Source: Diphasiastrum complanatum (lineage: Eukaryota > Streptophyta > Lycopodiopsida > Lycopodiales > Lycopodiaceae). Taken from it: 64,000 bases of DNA. Below, piece after piece: positions 46,001 to 55,550 of the stretch. The translations under genes and the position numbers were made by a program. A model generated the notes under the pieces. The model ran no database searches. It had not been told where the DNA came from and worked only from the letters and a program-made list of their open reading frames with translations. The first letter of the stretch is position 1, and each line of letters opens with the position of its first letter. The DNA lies in NCBI GenBank assembly GCA_029204225.1, contig CM055103.1, forward strand, positions 56,625,078-56,689,077. The letters run 5' to 3'.

Positions 46001-47284
46001 TGGCTTATTGGATGAAACTTTTTTAAGAGCTCAAAAAAGTTCGAATTTTCAAGAAACTTGAAAAACTCAAGAAGCTCGAGAACTCTAAAAAATACGAATT
46101 GCATCGGATGCAAATTGACGTCGGAAGATATTTGAATGGTATTGTCGGATTCAACTAGGAAGCCTTTGTCGGTTCATCGGATGGAATGGTTAACTCAAAA
46201 ACTCGAAAACTTGAAAAATTGAAAATCTCGAAAAATAAACTTAAATGTGAAAATCCGGAAAACTCAAAACATTGAAAAATTTGAAAATATCAAAAATTTC
46301 AAAAAATCATCGGATGGGATCGTCATGCAATTGTCAGAGAAAGTCTTGTTGTGCAGTTCGTCGGATGCAATCATCAGATACAATTTTTTTGAAAAAATTT
46401 GAAAAAATCCTTTAAGAAATCGAAAAATCATGAGAAACTCAAAAAATTCTTGAGAGACTCGCAAAATATTTTTTTTTTTTTTGGAAAAAACTCTTGAATA
46501 AATAAAAGTCTAAAATCTCAAAAACTCAAAAAATAAGAAATATCAGACTGAAAAAAATGGCAAATGTAGTCAGTGGACGAAATTTTTTCATTTTTTTTTT
46601 TGTGTTTTTGACAATCGTCAGATGCAATGGTTAGATAAGATCATTGGATAGAGTTTTATTTTGGTGTTTTAAGTGGTCGTCAGATGCAACGGCAGATGAA
46701 ACTTGTGAAAGTTCGAAAAAAATCGAATATCTCAAAACAAATGAAAAAAAAATTCGAATCGTTAGATGGAATTTTTGAAAAAACTCAAAAATCTTAAAAA
46801 TGTCGGATGCAAATTGCTGGCGTATGCAAATTTTTTGTAGATTGGCAGAGGAAAAAATTTGGAAAAAATGGAAAAAAAAATGATGGATGCAAAAATGAAA
46901 AAATTGAAAAAAAAACTCGAAGAAATGAGAAACTCGAAAAACATTAAAAAAAAATGAGAAACTTGAAAAACTCGAAACAATGAGAAACTCGAAAAACATT
47001 GAAAATTCGATTTTTGACTGTTGGTGTCCAGAAATGCGAAATAGCAGTGCGACGATTGGTTTTCGAAAAGTCTGGGATGAGTTCGCACAGATCTAACTGA
47101 TCAATAGAGACGCTTTGAAACGATCACGATCTAAGAAATAATAATTTAGAATGCGTGCTTGGAGAAATGAGGAATGCAGGACATAAAGCAAGCAATCATT
47201 AGCGAACAAGAACTGAAAAATGAGCTTGTAAAAACGAGTTCTGGATCAAAATGCAAAAAGATTGCCAACAGCAACTGGCGCCAA
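43075..47284 (-). mobile_element. Internal region of a non-coding LTR element (LARD-like)
   Basis: 4.2 kb between a polypurine tract at 43075-43087 and a primer site (TTGGCGCCAGTTGC) at about 47271-47284, both in minus orientation. No gag or pol domain is present in any frame I read. The 43989-44351 minus frame (120 codons, Ser/Thr/Pro-rich) has no known domain. 45100-47030 is low-complexity. Such elements depend on enzymes from a coding relative, here probably an OTA-clade gypsy. Confidence 0.65.
45100..47030. repeat. A-rich low-complexity tract with CTCGAAAAA and TCGGATGCAA words
   Basis: About 1.9 kb built mainly from AAAACTCGAAAAA, GAAAAATTGAAAA and, at irregular intervals, TCGGATGCAA or TCAGATGCAA. 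Phe/Ser-rich and Lys/Asn-rich frames on either strand come from this composition and are not genes. Confidence 0.85.
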
Positions 47285-48363
47285 TCTTAGTAGAAGAATC
47301 TCTCTATCTCTACTTCTTTGTTAGCGCCTATTCTTCCCTATTGGCAGCTAATTTGTCCTTGTGTGCTGTTATTTTTCTGATAGAGATTCTGTCAAAACAA
47401 TGGGTCTGCTATGGCTTCTAGCAACTGTCTGGTTGTAGTACAATGATAGCGTGTTCCGCTTGTCAATGGCACACCTACGACCTGATTTTGGTCCTTTATT
47501 GGCAATGGTAGCTCATCTTGGATATAGGATCTGTTAGGAACTCGTTCTTCTACTTTCTACCGATTATTTTAGCTCTTTCATTGTTCTTATAGACTGTAGA
47601 TTATTGCTAAACTATTTTACTAAAACATCAGGAAACTAAACTAAATCTACTCCTATTGAAATCATAGAATCAACACAACATCCTCTAAACTAAAATCACA
47701 GAACCTACCAAGTGTTTTCTACAACTGTCACTCAACAGTTGTAAGAAGAACTCCTCAGATTGTCAAAACCAGAATACATCAAGAATCAGTGGAATGGTGG
47801 ATCAATCTCCAAGTCATGCACATCTACCTGATGCTAAAACAAATGGGAATCCTACAAAGTGCTTTTTACAACTATCGCTCAACAGTTGTAAGAAGAACTC
47901 CTCGGGGAGCCGATAACTAAGAAGCATCTGAACTGAGTGGAAAGATGGATCGGCCTCCAAGCCCTACACATCTACTTGATACTAATCCCAAACCAATCAT
48001 TTAGAGAGAATTAACAACAACAAACACATTCATACATCAGTACCCAAACTATATGCATGAAGATGGAGCATGGGAATAAATGCAAGTAGTAGAATCTTCA
48101 ATTCAAGGAGCAACAACATTTCAGTACATAATACATGCTATAGAACTTGTGGAGGAGGCCTCTATCTATACCCACGAGTTGGTGAACCCAATTGTAGCAT
48201 AATTTGGATTCCACCTCTTACAACAGAGTGAATTCCAATCTATAAGGATTTGAGTTCCACCTCTTACTTGATAATAGGAGGCCTCTTTATTAAAAATATA
48301 ACTCAAGTTGAGAGTCTCTAAATTACTAGCTCCCACATGGCTATCCATCTTTCGGGAATTACC
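47285..48363 (-). repeat. LARD-like element, right LTR (truncated)
   Basis: Direct copy of 41932-42982 with several indels, including an extra segment near 48190-48290. It lacks the outermost ~90 bp (TGTTGGCTG end) of the left LTR; unrelated sequence starts after GGGGCTCACA. The inner end is followed by the primer site, so this is the 5' LTR. Confidence 0.8.
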
Positions 48364-49655
48364 ATGGGGCTCACAGAATATTCATTTAGCCTAGCACTAA
48401 TAATTCTCGTTTATAGTACAAATGTGAACCAAGTGTCCATTTTCACTTCCAAATCACAATTTCCAGTAACAATTCATGGTCCTATAGATATCCAATATGA
48501 ATTCAACTTAACAAGCTCACTGACCAGTATTATGCAATTTTCTTACAAGGATTATCAGCCAATCCAAATTACACAATCACATTCACAAACTCAGGTGCCT
48601 CATTTTCTTCCACCCTTAGACTTTTCGGTCACCCAAAAAATTTCATCAGCTAAGGCACCAAAAACTCCTTTGACGCAAGTAAATGCTAGGCTGCTTCTCT
48701 TTTTACTACACTAGCTTAAGCATTACTTTGTTAAAGTTGTCTGTAACTAATGGAAAATTCATAAAATTTGTATTCGGGTACATCTTATATCGTAGTCGAC
48801 ACAAAAGTTTTTTCGAATAAAGAGCTACCTCCAAATATTATCGCTTTTATTCCATTTATTCACTTTAACAAGTATCTCAAAAGCTTTAGCTTGCCCAATG
48901 ATCAAAATTATCGAGAATGCAATAACAGCCCCATTGGTGAGATGGAAAAAAAAAATACAAACACCATTTAACTCCATTTATTGAGAGTACCACTACTCCA
49001 GAGTTTGAGTGACTGAAAAGCATAGTACCAATGAATCAAATTCTGTAGCCGGATACATGCTTGAGAACTGTACCACTACCATCGTTTTGTCAATATCGGT
49101 TTAGAAAGATTTTCTTCTGAGAACCGATTAGTAATGCTTGACACAGATAAAATGGTACCAAAGTTCCACAATCAAATTTTAACTCTTTTTCCTAGGAGTA
49201 GCCTTAACTCAAGAGTTAAACAGTTGAATAGCACAGTACCGGAAAAACCAAATTTCCACTCGTTTTGGGAACAATATCATGAAGAACTATTAATTTGCCA
49301 TTAATCCCAAATTTATGAACATAAATCATAACTTCGCAGGTAGGATTAATACATAGGCAAGATTATTCCTTCAACCTATTTCCATTGCTACAGAAAGGAG
49401 AATTGATAATCCTATTTATACTATAGATTAAGGTAGACTTCCAGAAAATCACCAGCTTTCTACATGGCTAAGACCGGACGTGACTCAAAAATGCTAAACA
49501 TCATGTAATCTAATACATGTTGAGAGTCATGCAATTATCAGGTTGGCCGACATTCTGATCTTTTTTCTACCAAAAGAACCCATGCAAAAGGTAAATGCAA
49601 ATCACACAACTCCCAAGGCCCATACAAACCCCTATCCAAGGCTTCACAAACCAAG
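48364..49655. other. No gene recognised
   Basis: AT-rich. The plus frame 48337-48714 (125 codons, hydrophobic start inside the LTR) shows no known domain. No repeat partner seen elsewhere in the window. Confidence 0.4.
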
Positions 49656-49938
49656 GCTCCGATATCATCTAAAGAATATGGGCCATAGGGCCATGCACAC
49701 AAACGAACCCACGCGAGCTACATACTGGGATCCCACCCCCAGATGCCTAGCCACCTCTAACCCCCAAAAGGACTGGTACCAGGGGATTAAGGATATAAAG
49801 AAGCCCCAATTTATATATGAGAGAGTTCAAGGCAAGCATTTACTTATGGGATATTGAGAATTCTCAAGGCGTTCATTAGGTGCTCAAGCCCATGACACAA
49901 ACCTGTGCGTGGGGCTTGCAACTAAACATTCCGCAACA
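49656..49938 (-). repeat. Small LTR-like unit with degenerate primer site
   Basis: On the minus strand: polypurine AGTGGGGG (49939-49947), then TGTTGCGGAATG ... a TATATAAA box near 49813-49822 ... TTCTTTAGA, then TGATATCGGAGCC (49656-49668), three changes from TGGTATCAGAGCC. This has the layout of an LTR of about 270 bp with its primer site. No second copy is present, so it is tentative. Confidence 0.4.
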
Positions 49939-49978
49939 CCCCCACTCAAGCAAGCACAGGCAAAGGAACCCCCCCATT

Positions 49979-50141
49979 GGCTCTGATACCAATGTAAAAA
50001 CCACTAGGGAAAACCCCTAAGATGAGGATAGGAAAACACAACAAGAGAGATTATGGAGCAAAACCACCCAACCAAACCTATATCAATTCTAGATCTAGCC
50101 CCAAGGCATGCCATGTGATAGCAAGAGGAGAAGAGAGCAAC
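49979..50141 (-). repeat. Copia LTR end with primer-binding site
   Basis: 49979-49991 on the minus strand is TGGTATCAGAGCC, a perfect tRNA-iMet site. The LTR to its right ends TTTTTACA (49993) and matches 39017-39164 in inverse orientation up to about 50141. Only some 30 bases separate this primer site from the polypurine-like tract of the neighbouring small LTR. Confidence 0.8.
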
Positions 50142-50401
50142 TAGTGACCTAAACCCAAGTTGTCGACATGAGACTCTCTAGACATGAATAGTAAAGAACT
50201 TGGGAATGGTGATTTTTACATCTCCCCTCTACTCCTCTTTAAAGAGGCTGATAAGCTTATGCTTATTTAAGTTATGCTTTGTTTTATTTTGTAAAAAGTC
50301 AATAATCTATTCAGTTTTTCTCGAGAGAAAAACTAGAGGAATATCTACAAAGTATGGACTTTCATGCAGATTTCATTTACAAATTCTAATATTAAATTTT
50401 T

Positions 50402-50634
50402 GGTAAGAAATATATTAGATTAAGCATTAATTATATTAGATTATAACCACACTATATAACCAGAACAACAAAGAGGCATTTGATGATGCATTATCAAAAT
50501 TGTTGTGAGAAGAACAAGCTTAACGACTTACAAAATTTTAAGATTGGATTCTATTACTTTTGAATTTCATATGCAATGGGCATACATGGTTGTCGTGGTA
50601 CAATGTAAGTCGGTAAACCTAAAGCTACTGGGTA
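50402..50634 (+). repeat. Long inverted repeat, left arm
   Basis: 233 bp that recur as reverse complement at 52813-53045 with about 8 mismatches by eye. It starts GGTAAGAAATATATTAG. No clear target-site duplication flanks the pair. Confidence 0.95.
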
Positions 50635-50644
50635 GAGCTCTTAA

Positions 50645-51907
50645 CTCCTACACCCTAGTTGTTGTGCACAATCTTAAATTTGATGCTCAAGCTTATTGTA
50701 GTTTGGACATCACCAAGTTAAATCTAGTACTGCAGTTTGAAAGTTGAAACATTAAAAGATTGGAAGTTGGAAAGGTGAAGTTTGACAAATAGATCGTGGA
50801 TCATTCAAATTTCAGAGTTGGAAATTGAACTTGACAAAAGTATGGAGTTGGATGTTGAAAGTGCACTAGCCCATTGTTCAAATCTCATGGCCATGCTGTA
50901 TGCTAGACCACGAGTTGTGTTTAGAAAATGAAAATTGAAACAATAGCCATGCTAAAGTGAAGTTTTTGATGCTTAAAGTGTGTGAATTGTGATTGCGAAT
51001 ATTGGCAATCGAAAAGAGTCAAAATTTAAATATTAATCATCATTCATATAGTTGATATAATGTATTTTTGAAATGGCTTATCGATCATCCTCTACATCAA
51101 GGAATGGGATTTTCCCTAGCCTTTCTAGCAGGTTTCTTGCCATAAAAATGGCTAAACATTACAACCTAGCTGACTATCTTTAATGGAGAAATTTGTTTAA
51201 TGGAAAGGTCAGTGGGAAATCCATGTCCCATTCATAAGATCCAAAATCAAAGACAAAGAAATTGTGTATAATGAAAATAAAAATATTGCACTGCACTTTG
51301 GCAATATCTAAGGGAAGGGCCAATTCCACCTGTTCCATGCCACCAATGTTGAAATTTGACAACTGTCAATTCTTCCAAAGGTCAATTTCAATGCATTTGA
51401 TGCCCCCTTGAAATTTTGCACCATCAACATTGAAGTGCATAATTTGTATAAAATCGTCCACTTTGATGATTACCATTTACTTTAGACAACAAAATTCATG
51501 AGGTAATTGATGATTATATGAGTCATAATTAATATTTGAAATTTGAAACTTTTCACCTGGCCTAAATAGCTCCTACACCCTAGTTGTTGTGCACAATCTT
51601 AAATTTGATGCTCAAGCTTATTGTAGTTTGGACATCACCAAGTTAAATCCAGTACTGAAGTTTGAAAGTTGAAACATTAAAAGATTGGAAGTTCGAAAGG
51701 TGAAGTTTGACAAATAGATCGTGGATCATTCAAATTTCAAAGTTGGAAATTGAACTTGACAAAAGTATGGAGTTGGATGTTGAAAGTGCACAAAATCGTC
51801 CACTTTGATGATTACCATATACTTTAGACAACATAATTCATGAGGTAATTGATGATTATATGAATCATAATTAATAATTGAAATTTGACTCTTTTCACCT
51901 GGCCTAA
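50645..51907. repeat. Duplicated A-B block, second copy shortened
   Basis: Segment A (222 bp) occurs at 50645-50866 and 51570-51791, about 98% alike. Segment B (about 117 bp) occurs at 51450-51566 and 51792-51907. In the first copy A and B are 583 bp apart; in the second they touch. A tandem duplication followed by loss of the middle part explains this. No coding region seen. Confidence 0.92.
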
Positions 51908-51955
51908 AGCTAAGGAAACTCTCTTCAACCTGCTTTAGTCCACACTTATCTCTAG

Positions 51956-52200
51956 ATGTATACCATGATTTGTAGAAGGAAAACATTATCGTGGACATTA
52001 AGTGAATTTATGTCTGATCTAGGACTTCAGGATTGGAAGGCTCTTAAAAGAGTCTTCAAGTATATTCAATGTAGCAAAGAATTGGCATTATGTTCTAATG
52101 GAAATGCTTCTACACCTACAATCTTTTATGGATTCATTGACTCAGTTTGGAGAAATAATCCAAATTCTAGGAAGTCCACTTCTAGATAGTTGTTCTAATT
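51956..52200 (+). pseudogene. Copia RNase H fragment
   Basis: The plus frame reads LGLQDWKALKRVFKYIQCSK and IFYGFIDSVWRNNPNSRKST, the start of copia RNase H with the usual SDSDWA region mutated to IDSVW. It breaks off soon after RKST with a stop. A small piece of pol trapped between the inverted repeats. Confidence 0.8.
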
Positions 52201-52381
52201 GGTAGGAGTCCCATTTTTTCAAATATCAAAATATAGAAATGAATTTCTTTGTCCTCAATAGGCATAATATTGTGGCACAATTCAAATTCAAATGAAGGCA
52301 ATATGGATTCAACCAACAATATTGACGCTTACTATTCATTTCTAGCCCAAAACCGTCAAATTTGACCAACTGCAAGCCCAA

Positions 52382-52393
52382 GCACTGATACCA
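52382..52393 (-). other. Copia primer-site variant with LTR to its right
   Basis: On the minus strand TGGTATCAGTGC (one change from TGGTATCAGAGC) follows a sequence ending GATCTTTATAG. The putative LTR would extend right to about 52.8 kb, where the inverted-repeat arm begins. No partner LTR seen. Confidence 0.55.
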
Positions 52394-52812
52394 CTATAAA
52401 GATCGCCTTGTGTAGATCCTTAAGATTCTATTACAAACACCAAAAGGAGAGCTGTGGAGCCAAAGCACCCAAAGAAAGAGAAAATGAAGATCAATCCTCA
52501 ATCACTATCGTCCCTGGGCCACAATGATTGAATAATGAGAGGAGAGATTTTTGATAACTGAAAACTAGAATCTGGAAGTGGAGTAGGGCAAGTTTCTATA
52601 GGTATACATAGACCACAAGGGCCTATAGTAAATTCATAATAGCTTATTATTCATAGTCCTATGGATGCAAATAGTCGTCTTGCACTTCTCCGCATGTCCA
52701 AAGTGGAGTGCACTACTCCACATGTCCAACTTGGAGTGCTTGGGCCCTCACGAGGTAATTTTTATATTTCTAGCCTATATCATAATTTCAAGGCATAACT
52801 AATACTCTCATA

Positions 52813-53045
52813 TACCTAGTAGCTTTAGGTTTACAGACTTACATTGTACCACGACAACCATGTATGCCCATTGCATATGAAATTCAAAACTAATAGAATC
52901 CAATCTTGAAATTTTGTAAGTCGTTAAGCTTGTTCTTCTCACAACAATTTTAATAATGCATCATCAAATGCCTCTTTGTTGTTTTGGTTATATAGTGTGG
53001 TTATAATCTAATATAATTAATACATAATCTAATATATTTCTTACC
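52813..53045 (-). repeat. Long inverted repeat, right arm
   Basis: Reverse complement of 50402-50634, with both ends in register. Encloses the A-B duplication, an RNase H scrap and a copia primer site. Confidence 0.95.
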
Positions 53046-53259
53046 CTAGTCTCCGCAAGACACTTGCACTGATCTTTTAGCCGCTTCAGTAAAACTATTA
53101 GACTTTGAAAAAACTGGAGATTTCTCAGATAAATAGTGATAGGATAGTATCAAAGCAAAGTTTCAATATTCAGATTGATAAAGGTTCTAATGTAACAGAA
53201 ATTCAATATTCTAAGTGATAAAGCTGCTTGATTTTGTAACAGTAATTCCATTGCGACAA

Positions 53260-54325
53260 TATCCCATCGACTCCTGTATTTGTGTATCGCACCACTACAA
53301 AGAAGGCCAACGTCCCAGGACCCACAATAGATGCCAACGCGTGGCTAGAAACATATATCAGGTGGAGAATCATCTGCCTCAACGTCATGTGTTCCCGCTA
53401 ATTGATTACAGTCTTGACATAGCTAGGCCAAAATACGGTGGTGGAGTTCCTACTGTGGAACATGTGCATGGAGGCATCAACGAGCCAGAAAGCGATGGAC
53501 ATTCACATGGCTGGTTTTTTTATGGCTTTAAGTTGAAGGGAGCGATGTGGAGTAAGCGAGTCTACCATTACTTTAACATTCAATAGCCAGAGAATCTCTG
53601 GTATCACGATCATGCCATGGTACTCAGAAGGCTGAATATCCTTGCTAGTCTATATGGCGCCTACATCATTCGTGACCCAATTCTTGAAGAACTGCTCAGA
53701 ACACAATACGATCTGACTGGAGTTTCTATCTCCATATACTTTCTTTTAGTTGGGAACAACCCACATATACATCCTCAATGGCAGGTGGGATATCAGAGTA
53801 GCAATTTACTATTGTGGAACATTGCTGGTCTATATAAAACACATCAAGCATAGAAGAAACGTGAAAATGCTTCAGCCCTTGAGAAAAAATATGTACTCGT
53901 AATGCACTTGTAGAAGTGAGATATAATACAAAGTTGAAAGTGTAATAAACTTGACATGATTGCTGCTGTGAACTTCAGCCAGAGTACTTTGGAGATGTGC
54001 TATTGTGGTGAATGGAAAAGCGTGGCCCTACTTGAAAGTCAAAAGGAGAAAGTAATGCTTTAGAATTGTGAACTCTAGCAATGCACACCTCTTCAGATGG
54101 ACTATCTTTCACTGAAATTGGTGCTGACTCTTCCTACTTGGAAAAGCGTGTGAAATTGCAAAAGATTATTGTGGCTCCTTCAGAGCAAGCAAATGTCATT
54201 ATTGACAGAAAAGTTCACGACCAAGAAACAAGCAAAATCCCACAACGTTTAATCCCAACTCATAGACCCAAACAAGAGGATGCAGCTCAAACAAGGATCA
54301 TTACTATGTTTGATATCATATAACA
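53260..54325 (+). pseudogene. LPR1-like multicopper oxidase (ferroxidase) pseudogene
   Basis: Strong match to plant LPR1/LPR2, secreted multicopper ferroxidases acting in root phosphate sensing. Exon part 1 (to 53784): VPGPTIDA, then after a frameshift ENHLPQRHV, GVPTVEHVHGGINEPESDGH, then at stop TAG 53584 the frame continues with NLWYHDHAM, LNILASLYGAYIIRDP and NNPHIHPQWQ. HVHG and WYHDHAM carry copper ligands. An intron 53785-53978 (GT...AG, 194 bp) follows. Exon part 2 starts PEYFGDV, shifts frame near 54005 to VVNGKAWPYLKV, then FRIVNSSNAHLF and, in a further frame, GLSFTEIGADSSYLEK and IPQRLIPTHRPKQEDA, ending about 54325. The last quarter with the C-terminal copper ligands is missing, as is the N-terminus. 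The retained intron shows it is a DNA-level copy. Confidence 0.9.
53785..53978 (+). other. Intron of the LPR1-like pseudogene
   Basis: Donor CAG|GTGGGATA after the HPQWQ codons and acceptor AACTTCAG|CCAGAG before PEYFGDV. Removing it joins conserved protein sequence with no gap (HPQWQ-PEYFGD). Length 194 bp. Confidence 0.85.
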
Positions 54326-54840
54326 AACTGAAATAATTACCATCTCACAAAGTGGTGAACTTGGTGGGTGGGCCATGCTTGATGCTCCATCACATTAGTA
54401 ATTTGAGTGCATCATACTTTAAGCTACACCTTACAAAAACATTGGAACTTGGATCTATGCACTTGGAACCTTTTCAATTCAAAGAGTCCAGGAGGCATGT
54501 GGACGAAGATGCTAACAAAGTGAGAGAACAAAGTGGAGGATCATAAGGCTTTATGGTCTCCTTTTCCCTTCCTTAATCTTGCTTCCTGTTGTCCCCATCC
54601 ATAGATACGTATGTGGGATGTGATCTAAATCTTCCATCCACAGATATTGTTGTCCCCGTCCATAGATACATATATGGGATCTATGTGATCTTAAATCTTT
54701 TAGATTATCAAAATGCAAGAGGCTAGAACCCAATTTCCAACTGACACAAGAAAGTAGCACATCAATCTCCTCTCCTCATCCTTGCTCCCCCCGTCGTTGA
54801 GCCTTAAAGGCACTGCCCTGGGGTTTGGCCGCAGCCCAGT
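54326..54840. other. Downstream of LPR1-like copy; small tandem repeat
   Basis: No coding domain. Near 54588 and 54650 a ~60 bp unit is repeated (TTGTCCCC-TCCATAGATAC, ATGGGAT, GTGATCT-AAATCTT). Confidence 0.55.
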
Positions 54841-54846
54841 GTTATC

Positions 54847-55445
54847 GCGCCACGTGGCACAGGTAAGGGCAGGCAAAAAATTGGGCGCCACGTGGCACGG
54901 GTAGGGGCAGGCAAAAAATTGGGTTTTCGCGGGCGCGAGTGCCAGGCTGAGCGCGGTCCCGGGAAGGTGGCGCCGGGCAGCGAGCGGCCGCGACATAGTG
55001 GCGTCGGGCAGCCATAGGATGGCCAACATGGATGGCACCGGGCAGCCCTATGTGGTGCCGGTCAGATGCAGGGGTGGCGCTAGGCCGCGCGTGGGAGGGG
55101 TTTGGCCCCAGTGCCCCCCAACGCATGACGTGTGCCCCGTGCTCGGGTGCCCGCCAAATTTGGGGCGTGAGAGGTTTTAGCGAGCGGCGCCGGGCAGCGG
55201 ACCCCCACAACGCCAGGCTGTGGCGTCGGGCAGCCATAGGGCAAAGCAACGCCAGGCTGCGGGTCCCGGGCAGCCAGGGGGTGGCGGCGTTGGGGCAGGG
55301 GTGGCGCCGGGTACCCAAGCTCTCACACACACACATGCAAGGAATTGGGTGTGTTTCTCTATATATATCCCCTCCCAATTCCCTTACAAGATTGCTTATG
55401 ATATAAAAATTGGCTACCTGAACACGTGGCGTCCAGGCAGCTAGT
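54847..55445 (+). promoter_or_regulatory. GC-rich candidate promoter with duplicated G-boxes
   Basis: A 38 bp unit is tandemly repeated (54849-54886, 54887-54924); each copy begins with a perfect palindromic G-box GCCACGTGGC (CACGTG core bound by bZIP and bHLH factors). A third ABRE-type ACACGTGGC lies at 55423-55431. The word GGCG(C/T)CGGGCAGC recurs at least six times between 54970 and 55270. A TATATATAT box at 55359-55367 is about 190 bp upstream of the UGT start codon. It could be the original UGT promoter, or an LTR. Confidence 0.55.
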
Positions 55446-55550
55446 TTTTTAAAAAAAAAAAAACATGTGGTCAGGAGGGCACTAAGGCCAAACGGCCACA
55501 GTGCTCACAAGATGGTAGGACCCAACACAAAACCAAGAAAAAGCCCCATA

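Noticed and set aside
45140-47088. Phe/Ser-rich frames that look like membrane proteins
   Set aside because: They follow directly from the A/T-rich low-complexity tract (TTTTTCGAGTTT) and occur on both strands.
54700-55406. 112-178-codon GC-rich frames on both strands
   Set aside because: GC-rich sequence lacks stop codons by chance; frames overlap on opposite strands and show no domain. The G-box and TATA layout fits regulatory or LTR sequence better.
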